A DNA stretch of 20,738 nt, from NCBI GenBank assembly GCA_021820645.1, contig JAKADJ010000008.1, positions 1-20,738 of the forward strand, read 5' to 3'. The notes beneath the pieces were generated by a model. The model saw only the letters and a program-made list of their open reading frames with translations, was not told the DNA's origin and did no database searches. Each line of letters begins with the position of its first letter. Positions within the stretch are counted from its first letter, which is position 1. Of this stretch, positions 14,487 through 20,738 are shown piece by piece. The translations under genes were made by a program, and so were the position numbers. The stretch is from Bacillota bacterium. Lineage in GTDB: Bacteria; Bacillota_E; Sulfobacillia; Sulfobacillales; Sulfobacillaceae.

Positions 14487-16100
14487 ATGTTGCAGACACC
14501 GCTTAACCTCTTTAGCCTCTTCGATTATTCGCAACGGATTTATCCTAAGAAATGGATTGTGACTAGGACGTCAACCGGAATGCATCGTTATCAATATCGG
14601 GATTTTGGAAGACGGGTGCGTCAATTGTCTGCAGGCTTGCAACAATTGGGACTTCAGCCAGGTGAGCGCGCGGGAACTTTAGCATGGAACGACTATCGCC
14701 ACCTTGAGATATATTTCGGAGTTCCTTTAATGGGCAGTGTGCTTCATACTATCAATTTACGACTATCGGCCGACCACATCCGCTATATCGTCAACCACGC
14801 AGAAGACCGCGTACTCTTTGTGGATGCGGGGCTTTTGCCCTTGCTCGAACCGATTAAGGACCAGCTGCCCCAGGTGCGTTACATCGTCGTCATGGGCGAT
14901 CATCCCGACGTCACCAAAAGCCCGATTCAACCGGCGATCGCGTATGAAGATCTCTTGAATCAATCAACTCCGGATATCATTTACGATCCGAACCTGGCTG
15001 AGGACAACGTGCTCGGGATGTGTTACACCTCGGCGACGACAGGGAACCCCAAGGGCGTACAATATTCTCACCGCGGTATTTATCTACACAGTATGGCAGC
15101 GGGTCTGGCGAACACGCTAGCACTGTCGGAAAGTGACACGGTGATGCCGATTGTCCCCATGTTTCATGTGAACGCATGGGGATTGCCATTTTCCTCTGTG
15201 TGGTTTGGAGCTAATCTTGTGTTACCGGGACCTGCCCCGACACCGAAAGATCTTGTGGAGTTGATGGCTAACGAAGGAGTGACCGTGGCCGCTGGCGTCC
15301 CCACGGTTTGGCTGGGAGTATCGCGTATTTTGGAGGCTGAGGCGACCCGCCTACCTCTACGGATGGCGTTGTGTGGAGGGTCGGCGGCTCCGCCGGCGCT
15401 GATCCGGACCTTTGAGGACGCGTTTGGAGTGCCGTTTGCTCACGCTTATGGGATGACCGAAACTAGTCCTTTGGCCAGTTTTTCCCGATTGAAGAGTGGT
15501 CTCCAAGATTTATCCGCCGATGATCGTTTGGCGATTCGGGCCACGCAAGGACTATTAATTCCTGGACTGGAGCTCCGGTTAGTGCGCGACGGTGAGGAGA
15601 TGCCGTGGGATGGCGCGTCCGCAGGGGAGCTCTGGCTTCGGGGTCCATGGGTCGCAGACGAATATTATCGGGACGATCGCACTCGCGACAGTTTTCAGGA
15701 TGGGTGGCTGAAGACCGGTGACGTTGCCACAATTGATGAAGAGGGCTATATACGGCTGGTAGATCGCACCAAAGATTTGGTGAAGAGTGGTGGGGAATGG
15801 ATTTCTTCGGTGGATCTGGAAAATGCTTTGATGGCCTATCCCGCTATTTTTGAAGCATCGGTGGTGGGGGTCCCGCATCCCAAATGGGATGAACGGCCAT
15901 TGGCCTTTGTGGTATTAAAAGAAGGTAAATCTGCTACGAAAGAGGAGATCTTAGCGCATCTGTCCAAAAACTTTGCGAAGTGGTGGATTCCCGATGACGT
16001 GATATTTCTGGACGAAATTCCCAAGACCTCTGTGGGGAAGTTCTTGAAGCGAGCGCTTCGGGACCAGTATCATGAGTACCTGATGCCGTCTCAGGAATAG
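14487..16100 (+). CDS. Fatty acyl-CoA ligase (AMP-forming), AlkK-like, ANL superfamily
   Basis: Activates a medium- or long-chain fatty acid in two steps: adenylation with ATP, then thioester formation with CoA. The 537-aa length is typical. Motifs in order: P-loop YTSATTGNPKG (180-190; Ala183 replaces the usual Gly of TSGTTG), PMFHVNAWG (224-232), substrate/ATP motif YGMTETSP (321-328), GWLKTGD (406-412), hinge DRTKDLVKSGGEWIS (426-440) and the adenylation lysine K518 in KTSVGKFLKR. The close match to the AlkK-type group suggests medium-chain or 3-methylthiopropionate-like acyl substrates, but chain length cannot be read from sequence. Cytoplasmic. ATG start with ACAAGGAGGG 7-8 nt upstream. 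Apparently monocistronic. A decayed fragment of a second copy lies 150 nt downstream. Confidence 0.95.
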   Translation: MLQTPLNLFSLFDYSQRIYPKKWIVTRTSTGMHRYQYRDFGRRVRQLSAGLQQLGLQPGERAGTLAWNDYRHLEIYFGVPLMGSVLHTINLRLSADHIRYIVNHAEDRVLFVDAGLLPLLEPIKDQLPQVRYIVVMGDHPDVTKSPIQPAIAYEDLLNQSTPDIIYDPNLAEDNVLGMCYTSATTGNPKGVQYSHRGIYLHSMAAGLANTLALSESDTVMPIVPMFHVNAWGLPFSSVWFGANLVLPGPAPTPKDLVELMANEGVTVAAGVPTVWLGVSRILEAEATRLPLRMALCGGSAAPPALIRTFEDAFGVPFAHAYGMTETSPLASFSRLKSGLQDLSADDRLAIRATQGLLIPGLELRLVRDGEEMPWDGASAGELWLRGPWVADEYYRDDRTRDSFQDGWLKTGDVATIDEEGYIRLVDRTKDLVKSGGEWISSVDLENALMAYPAIFEASVVGVPHPKWDERPLAFVVLKEGKSATKEEILAHLSKNFAKWWIPDDVIFLDEIPKTSVGKFLKRALRDQYHEYLMPSQE

Positions 16101-16249
16101 AAAGATGGGAAGTTTGACGTGAATGCGGCGTGTGGTGATAGGATGGCCCAGCTCAAGGTGGATAAGGCTACCGCTTCGGGCGTGGTTCGGGAACCGTGGG
16201 TGGGAGGGCTGATGGTCCTCATGGGTTTTGGATTAACCTGATGCCGAAA

Positions 16250-16448
16250 GAAGATCTCTTGAGTCACCAATGCGCCGGAGGAGAATGTTCTGGGAATGTG
16301 TCACGCGTCGTCCACGACGGGCAACCCTAAGGGAACGTGCTAGTCTGACCGCGATAAAGGCAGGCCTTGGGTCTATGGCCTGCCTTGGCCCTTGGGAAGC
16401 GACACCGTGAGGGTTGTTGTCCCAACACTCCATCACAACGCATGAGGA
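16250..16448 (+). pseudogene. Decayed fragment of a second acyl-CoA ligase gene
   Basis: Starting at 16250, GAAGATCTCTTGAGT codes EDLLS as in residues 154-158 of the intact ligase upstream. After a frame change and loss of about 15 codons, positions 16272-16446 keep one frame and align with residues about 171-231: EENVLGMCHASSTTGNPKG against EDNVLGMCYTSATTGNPKG, then a TAG in place of the Tyr codon of YSHR, then SDTVRVVVPTLHHNA against SDTVMPIVPMFHVNA, with TGA in place of the following Trp codon. The rest of the gene is absent. It is inactive beyond doubt: two nonsense codons, a frameshift and large deletions. The divergence from the intact copy shows that it was a paralogue, not a recent duplicate. 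Confidence 0.85.
16357..16386. repeat. Perfect 10-bp inverted repeat inside the ligase relic
   Basis: AAGGCAGGCC (16357-16366) and GGCCTGCCTT (16377-16386) around a 10-nt loop. It falls exactly in the part of the relic where alignment to the intact ligase is lost (four codons missing), so the hairpin arose after or during decay. There is no T-run, so it is not a standard terminator. Confidence 0.65.
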
Positions 16449-16655
16449 TTAGGTCGATGTGTTAGAGCGTTCTGTCCCAGAAGGTTCGCGAGTTTATAAT
16501 GGGATGGGTATGCCAAGAATGGCATCCATTAGGTCCCTGCGGTGTTGCGTGTGGGGTTGAACCTCTAATCATTGTGGGATAAGAGTGGGCTACCAGGTTG
16601 TAGACCGATGTTTTCGGGGACTCTTCCAATAGTGGAGTTCGGAGACTATGTGGGC

Positions 16656-16681
16656 AAAATACACGGTTTGTGTGTTTTTTT
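16656..16681 (+). terminator. Terminator-like hairpin with T-run
   Basis: AAAATACAC (16656-16664), loop GGTTT, GTGTGTTTT (16670-16678): nine pairs with one G-U, followed by further T to 16681. The stem is AT-rich and therefore weak. No intact gene lies directly upstream, so it may belong to whatever once occupied this stretch. Confidence 0.35.
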
Positions 16682-16705
16682 GGTTTCAGCCCATTCTCAG
16701 GATTG

Positions 16706-16741
16706 CTCATTATAATGAGTGGCGTAATCCGTGCACGGATT
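16706..16741. repeat. Two adjacent perfect palindromes (14 and 16 bp)
   Basis: CTCATTATAATGAG (16706-16719) and AATCCGTGCACGGATT (16726-16741) are each perfectly self-complementary and lie 6 nt apart, with centres 21 bp apart, about two helical turns. This is the layout of paired dimer-binding sites. No intact gene starts close by on either strand: the next start is at 17155. Confidence 0.6.
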
Positions 16742-17154
16742 GAAGTGAATTTTATGCCATGGAGAGGCATTCTTTCCTCCACAAATAGGGCGTTGCCGAA
16801 TTGACATCTCTTTGAGAAAATGTCCAAGGATGAAAATCGGTACAGTGGGATGAAAAGTCGGGTGGTCGAGCAGATGTGCCGCATAGACTGCTGAACGGAC
16901 AGGCTAGTCGACGTGAGAGGCTTTACGAGTTTTGGTGCCATACCATTACGCGATGGCGGCGGACCTATCTTTGGGCGGACAGCTCGGACAGTTAGTGTCA
17001 ACACGGGGAACGGGGGTAGGGTTATGAAGATGGCGTGGATGGGGCAAATGACTCTGGAGCACTTTCTCTTGACAGGGGATCGAGAATTTATGGTTAGTGG
17101 TGTGACTTGGGCTCGCCAAGGAACTCTTCGGGAACACGAATGGAGGGGATTCAG

Positions 17155-18291
17155 GTGAGTGTCAAGAAAAAATCGTATGTCGAAGCCATGGATTTGGTGC
17201 GAGCGGTGACCATCGTATCGGTGGTGGCGGTGCATTCCACCTGGTATACCGCTAACGGCGGTGGGTGGGTCTCTTCCGGTGCCATCTTATCATTGATGCA
17301 TTTTACTCGTGAGGCATTTATGGCCCTGACAGGCTTTGTTTTGACCTATTCGTTGTATGGGAAAAAACTGCAGTGGAAATCCGTGTGGATCAAGCGCTAC
17401 AAGCTTGTGTTGTTTCCGTACATGATATGGAGCGCGGCCTATATGCTCATCTTTGGTACCTTTGCAGGGGTCGGGGCATTCTTCTTGATGTACGGAAAAA
17501 ATTTGTTGGACGGTGGGGCTTGGTTCCAACTGTACTATCTCCTTATTACCATGCAATTTTATCTTATCTTGCCCTTATTTTTGGTTCTCATGCGTGTGGC
17601 TAAAAAACATCCCTGGTGGGTACTGGGAGTTGCTATCGTCTTTCAATTGGGGCTCATGGCTTACGACCAATATGGCATTGGACCGCACCCCGGCGGACTC
17701 AATCTCTACACCGGGGAAGAGGTCTGGACCTATACGGTGTACTTTGTGATGGGGGGCATCGGGGCCTTGCATTGGCAGCCAATCCGAGCCTGGCTTTCCA
17801 CGCACTTTCGTACGGTCTTGACTTGGACTGCCGTTGCAGCCGGCATCATGTTGGCGGAATTCTTCCTACAAACCTATCTGGGCCATAACATGGCGATGGG
17901 CGATGCGGTGCTGCAACCAGCTATGGTACCGTGGTCGATGATGATTATCGTGTTATTATCGGCGATTGGGGTGAGGTATGAAGCTCGAAGACAGGTTAAA
18001 CCTCACTATGGTCAGTTAATCAAGCGGATTGCGGATCTTAGCTTTGGTATTTATTTAGTCCACCCGATGATATTGGAGTGGTGGGCATGGCTCTTATCTA
18101 AGTTTTATCTCTATAACCCTTCCTATATCCTTGATGTGATTACGATTGCGTTATTGGTCACCCTGTCCATGGTGGCGATGGGTCTGATTGCGAGAACTCG
18201 GATAAGTCCATGGCTGATCGGACGGTCCGCGGTAAGGACTATTCGCAGTGAACGCACAGGGACAGAAGTGGCAGCGCCACGCCAATTGTAA
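17155..18291 (+). CDS. Membrane acyltransferase, acyltransferase 3 family (OafA/WecH-like)
   Basis: A 378-aa polytopic membrane protein with about ten hydrophobic segments. The start SYVEAMDLVRAVTIVSVVAVHSTW is the family signature: the Asp-Leu-x-Arg pair at the first segment and the essential His in VAVHS. Near the end, IADLSFGIYLVHPMILEW is the second conserved block. Such enzymes move acetyl or other acyl groups across the membrane onto sugars of cell-surface polymers or exported molecules. I chose the GTG at 17155, with GGAGGGG 6 nt upstream; a longer frame from 17107 lacks such a site. A short charged tail ends the protein. It stands alone and is convergent with the YitT-like gene, with a strong bidirectional terminator between. 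The acceptor cannot be told. Confidence 0.9.
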   Translation: MSVKKKSYVEAMDLVRAVTIVSVVAVHSTWYTANGGGWVSSGAILSLMHFTREAFMALTGFVLTYSLYGKKLQWKSVWIKRYKLVLFPYMIWSAAYMLIFGTFAGVGAFFLMYGKNLLDGGAWFQLYYLLITMQFYLILPLFLVLMRVAKKHPWWVLGVAIVFQLGLMAYDQYGIGPHPGGLNLYTGEEVWTYTVYFVMGGIGALHWQPIRAWLSTHFRTVLTWTAVAAGIMLAEFFLQTYLGHNMAMGDAVLQPAMVPWSMMIIVLLSAIGVRYEARRQVKPHYGQLIKRIADLSFGIYLVHPMILEWWAWLLSKFYLYNPSYILDVITIALLVTLSMVAMGLIARTRISPWLIGRSAVRTIRSERTGTEVAAPRQL

Positions 18292-18366
18292 TGGGGCGGC
18301 AACGGTTTCCCGAATCTCTCAGTACGATGTAGGGTTGGCGCAAGGGTGACAATCAGGAGAAACTAT

Positions 18367-18406
18367 CCGGGGTAATCGCGGCCGATGTTGGTCGCGATTA
18401 CCCCGG
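18367..18406. terminator. Bidirectional terminator between convergent genes
   Basis: CCGGGGTAATCGCG (18367-18380) and CGCGATTACCCCGG (18393-18406) form a perfect 14-bp stem around a 12-nt loop. It ends 4 nt from the stop of the minus-strand YitT-like gene and 76 nt after the plus-strand acyltransferase. The T-runs are short (GTTTCATT on plus, ATAGTTTCT on minus), but position and stem strength argue for termination in both directions. Confidence 0.75.
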
Positions 18407-18409
18407 GTT

Positions 18410-19021
18410 TCATTGAGGGATCGCCGTAGGGCTGCCGTCTAAGACTTTGCGAACCCATCGCGTCCAGAGCTCGATGGCAGGGCCTTGCCACAGGGTGGCC
18501 AGGAGGGTGAGAATTCCCGCAAGATTTCCGTAGGCCAAGGCCATCAAAATTATGGAAACTCCATTGAGAGCCGTCATGGTGATCCAGATTGGGACATTGT
18601 GTTGAGATCGAAGCACTTGTGCTAAAGCAGAAAATCCTCCCGAGGAATAGCCCCGCGACATAACTAAGCCGGTCGGAAGGTATCCTACGGTAACGATGAC
18701 CGCAAACGCTAACCATAAGGGCCAGTGAAAGGGAAGTCTCACCCACTCGAAAGCCCATGCCGATCCTCCGACTAGGAGCGCGGATACTGCAGTCCAAGTC
18801 GCCATATGACGGCCGGTGGCATACCAGACGATACAGAACAAAACCGCTTTAACAAGGAGGTTTAGGACGCCAACGCCGAGGGGAATCCATGCGTTGACTC
18901 CGATACTTAGGCCGCCGACACCACCACTAGCGATGTGAGAGGCGTTTTCGACCAAAACAATCTCAGCCCCGATGAGAATACATCCAACATAATAGCGAAA
19001 CGGTGGAGACGACGAGACCAT
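18410..19021 (-). CDS. YitT/YczE-like integral membrane protein
   Basis: A membrane protein of about 203 aa with five or six hydrophobic segments. The repeated family pattern is visible: HIASGGVGGLSIGVN after the first segment and VMSRGYSSGGFSALAQVLRS after the fourth, the 'x-G-G-x-x-G' and 'S-S-G-G' turns typical of YitT/YczE proteins. The C-terminal DUF2179 domain of full-length YitT is missing, so the protein is the membrane half only, as in YczE. Function in the family is unestablished. The start is uncertain: ATG at 19021 was preferred (GGGAGTGGG upstream), but an in-frame GTG at 19039 would overlap the CGTACGATT repeat. It diverges from the EamA gene and converges on the acyltransferase gene. 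Confidence 0.8.
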   Translation of the reverse strand: MVSSSPPFRYYVGCILIGAEIVLVENASHIASGGVGGLSIGVNAWIPLGVGVLNLLVKAVLFCIVWYATGRHMATWTAVSALLVGGSAWAFEWVRLPFHWPLWLAFAVIVTVGYLPTGLVMSRGYSSGGFSALAQVLRSQHNVPIWITMTALNGVSIILMALAYGNLAGILTLLATLWQGPAIELWTRWVRKVLDGSPTAIPQ

Positions 19022-19038
19022 TGAGGAACCCACTCCCA

Positions 19039-19067
19039 CGTACGATTGGATAAGTAAGCGTACGATT
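19039..19067. promoter_or_regulatory. Operator-like direct repeat CGTACGATT x2
   Basis: CGTACGATT occurs at 19039-19047 and again at 19059-19067, exactly 20 bp apart (two helical turns), each holding the palindrome CGTACG. The second copy is also flanked by GTAAG/CTTAC arms (19054-19072). It lies immediately upstream of the YitT-like gene, in the gap between this and the divergent EamA gene. A binding site for a regulator of one or both is likely, but unproven. Confidence 0.5.
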
Positions 19068-19336
19068 CTTACCTTACAGGGAAGTTGCTATGTCTGTCAC
19101 GCGGCATTTTTAGGACCTGGGTGAACAATGTGAAGAATTCGACCTTGCCTTGACGATCAGGATCGGGGTAACCTCATCGAGGACTATCGAAAAGGTGGCG
19201 TGAGGAACAATGGTGAGTGGAACCTTAGGGGTCGTGTAGATCGTCCATGCTGTTCCCGATTAGCTCTTGTTGTCGATGTTTTTGCTGAGACCCTAGCTTA
19301 TAAGAATAGAAACCATGGGGGGCTAATAGAGGGACG

Positions 19337-19345
19337 TGTTATAAT
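19337..19345 (+). promoter_or_regulatory. Extended -10 promoter of the EamA gene
   Basis: TGTTATAAT: the perfect -10 TATAAT (19340-19345) with the TGn extension, which compensates for the missing -35. Transcription from here would begin near 19352, ruling out the in-frame starts upstream and favouring a start at 19404 or 19419. The remaining gap 19068-19336 shows no gene or strong structure. Confidence 0.55.
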
Positions 19346-19418
19346 GCGTTTTAGCACACCTCGAGTTCAATCCCGAGGAATCATTGTCACTCTGTTGAGA
19401 AGGATGCGATCTCATAAG

Positions 19419-20363
19419 ATGAACCAACGCACCTTCCGGATTCCGGGGTTAGGGGACCTACCCATGATCGGCCTCTTACATCTTGCGGTCGTCTATGTGG
19501 TATGGGGGAGTACGTATCTCGCCATTCGAATAGCGGTTGAAGGGCCCCATGGCTTTCCTCCCTTTATGTTAGGTGCGGCGCGAATGCTTCTCGGCGGTGG
19601 GATCCTCTTAACATGGCTCGTGTTCGCGAAAAAACGGGTACGATTAGACCAGGGAGAATGGATTTGGGCAATTCTATCCGGCATCCTGCTCTGGACCGGT
19701 GGAAACGGCATGGTCATGTTTGCGGAACGCTACCAGGCTTCTGGCTACTCGGCCCTGGTTATGGGGATGGTGCCCATCTGGGTGGCATTGACCGAGCTTG
19801 TGCAAAATCGACGAGCCTCCGGAATTTTATGGGCAGGTCTGGGCGTCGGTGTGGTCGGATTGGTTATTCTGACGTTACCGGGGTTTCACGGCCCAGCGAC
19901 CGATGCGGTCGGAATCGTGTCTCTGATCATGGCCTCAGGCTCATGGGCTGCCGGGCTAGTGCTACAGCGACGAAAACTCTTGCGTCCCGATCCGGTGGTC
20001 AGCTCCGCATGGCAGCAACTCTTTGGTGGCGGCGGATTTTTAGTCCTGGTGCTGTGCACACGAGAGACGATTCCTCATCCTGGCACCATGGCGTGGGTTG
20101 GATTTGGGTATTTAGTGGTGATAGGGTCACTCCTCGCGTTCACCTCATTCATTATGGCGACGCGGCTATTGCCTCTTATCCTCGTCACCACTTATTCGTA
20201 TGTCAATCCCTTGGTCGCGGTGCTTTTAGGCGCGGTCGTCTTGGGCGAAGCGATCACCGTAAGCACGGTCATCGGCGGACTTCTTCTGTTAGTCGGCGTT
20301 GCGGGGGTCATTCTTGGTAATCGGCGCCCGCAAGGCAGCGAAAGCCAAACCAGAATCGCCTAG
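19419..20363 (+). CDS. EamA-family (DMT superfamily) exporter, YedA-like
   Basis: A 314-aa polytopic membrane protein made of two EamA repeats of five segments each. The first repeat opens with VVYVVWGSTYLAIRIAVE and continues with FMLGAARMLLGGGILL and GGNGMVMFAERYQASGYSALV, which match the YedA group closely; the second ends in LILVTTYSYVNPLVAVLLGAVVLGEAIT, the typical 'P-V-x-A-x-L-L-G-x-x-x-L-G-E' block. Family members export amino acids or other small metabolites by proton exchange; the substrate is unknown. The frame extends far upstream to 19200, but the extra 73 residues are not family-like, and an extended -10 at 19337-19345 lies inside them. I chose the ATG at 19419; the in-frame ATG at 19404 is possible. 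Neither has an ideal ribosome binding site. Confidence 0.9.
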   Translation: MNQRTFRIPGLGDLPMIGLLHLAVVYVVWGSTYLAIRIAVEGPHGFPPFMLGAARMLLGGGILLTWLVFAKKRVRLDQGEWIWAILSGILLWTGGNGMVMFAERYQASGYSALVMGMVPIWVALTELVQNRRASGILWAGLGVGVVGLVILTLPGFHGPATDAVGIVSLIMASGSWAAGLVLQRRKLLRPDPVVSSAWQQLFGGGGFLVLVLCTRETIPHPGTMAWVGFGYLVVIGSLLAFTSFIMATRLLPLILVTTYSYVNPLVAVLLGAVVLGEAITVSTVIGGLLLLVGVAGVILGNRRPQGSESQTRIA

Positions 20364-20460
20364 ATTGGAACGAAGCCATCCACAAGACCATCGGGTAATT
20401 TAGAGAGGGAACGGAAAATTCTTGAACGCCATGGGTTAGGAATCACGAGGGGGCAATCTA

Positions 20461-20529
20461 GCTCGGGAGGTCGAGTCCGAGCACCTGATATGGGTGAGCC
20501 ATTGCTACCCATATCCCGTATGTCGACCT
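20461..20529. other. Compact candidate structured RNA with possible pseudoknot
   Basis: Three perfect helices lie in 69 bases: GCTCGG (20461-20466) with CCGAGC (20477-20482); AGGTCGA (20468-20474), which lies in the loop of that hairpin, with TCGACCT (20523-20529); and GATATGGGT (20487-20495) with ACCCATATC (20507-20515), nested between. The first two together would make a pseudoknot; otherwise they exclude one another. No gene is supported in 20364-20738, and the downstream gene lies outside the window. Strand and function are unknown. I could not match it to a riboswitch class I know. Confidence 0.4.
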
Positions 20530-20738
20530 AAGGGAATTAATTGGCAAGATGGGCCCTGCTGGGAGGTTTCTGGGGGATGCTAGCTGGCTTGGGTGTGAAG
20601 CACTGTCGCTGGCGATGTGCCAGTACCTAGTCCGCCCAATGCGGGATGTTTCGGACCTTTGGGAGCCGCTCAACGGTTTATCGGCGTGCGGTGGTAACCA
20701 ATAAGATCGGGAAAAATCGGTACGTGTCGATGGTATAA

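Larger units (their letters stand above)
16449..17154. other. Gene-free stretch of about 700 bases with several palindromes
   Basis: No convincing gene. A long minus-strand frame over 16462-17235 runs antisense into the acyltransferase gene, has no domain and an odd His/Pro/Arg/Ser-rich composition. Structural items are ATGCCA-AGAA-TGGCAT (near 16511-16526), the terminator-like hairpin at 16656, the palindromes at 16706-16741 and ATGCC/GGCAT at about 16755-16771. A perfect TTGACA stands at 17069-17074 about 80 nt before the acyltransferase start, but no fitting -10 follows. Base composition is patchy, as expected for decayed sequence. Confidence 0.4.

Noticed and set aside
16833..16843. 11-mer AAAATCGGTAC, repeated at 20713-20723
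   Set aside because: Only two copies, no shared context; probably chance.
17069..17074. Perfect TTGACA upstream of the acyltransferase
   Set aside because: No acceptable -10 at 16-18 nt; GTTAGT at 18 nt matches poorly.
16462..17235. Minus-strand open frame of 257 codons
   Set aside because: It runs antisense into the start of the acyltransferase gene, has no domain, and its composition is typical of a chance frame.
20461..20482. Resemblance to a tRNA T-arm (GGTCGAGTCC within a GC stem)
   Set aside because: The loop is 10 nt instead of 7 and no acceptor, D or anticodon arms can be built around it.

Overview
The window reads as chromosomal DNA of a moderately GC-rich, endospore-forming Firmicute. 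The clearest signs are a complete gerA-type spore germinant receptor operon, a YhbD-bactofilin gene pair, a YitT-type membrane protein, strong AGGAGG-type ribosome binding sites and frequent GTG/TTG starts. The mix of families would suit a Sulfobacillus-like acidophile, but that is a guess from gene content. No rRNA, recognised tRNA, CRISPR array, prophage or intact insertion sequence was seen.

Layout. 1-615: frameshifted alpha/beta-hydrolase pseudogene. 750-1415 (-): Bax inhibitor-1-like membrane protein with its own promoter and terminator. 1925-2410: Dps ferritin with promoter and terminator. 2525-3965: YhbD-like regulator followed by a bactofilin, read from a promoter that overlaps a perfect inverted repeat. 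4050-4643: RimJ/RimL-type acetyltransferase, convergent with a beta-carbonic anhydrase (4902-5465, -). 5466-5974: a gene-free stretch packed with perfect complementary arms, possibly a structured RNA. 5975-9966: a same-strand series of a DUF2268 zinc protease-like protein, two lipoproteins of unknown function, a GNAT acetyltransferase and a YgjP-like metalloprotein. 10067-14285 (-): gerAA-gerAC-gerAB, translationally coupled by 4-nt and 1-nt overlaps. 14487-16100: fatty acyl-CoA ligase, followed at 16250-16448 by a decayed piece of a second copy of the same family. 16449-17154: non-coding, with several perfect palindromes. 17155-18291: membrane acyltransferase 3, convergent with a YitT-like protein (18410-19021, -) across a 14-bp terminator stem. 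19419-20363: EamA-family exporter. 20364-20738: non-coding, with a compact set of three perfect helices that could form a pseudoknot.

Functional themes are mostly housekeeping and stress: iron/oxidative protection (Dps), spore germination (GerA), cell shape or motility scaffolding (bactofilin), CO2/bicarbonate balance (carbonic anhydrase), fatty acid activation and envelope acylation. I found no defence or mobile system. The most unusual signals are non-coding: two candidate structured RNA elements (5493-5912 and 20461-20529), the operator over the yhbD promoter, the CGTACGATT direct repeats upstream of the YitT gene, and the acyl-CoA ligase relic.
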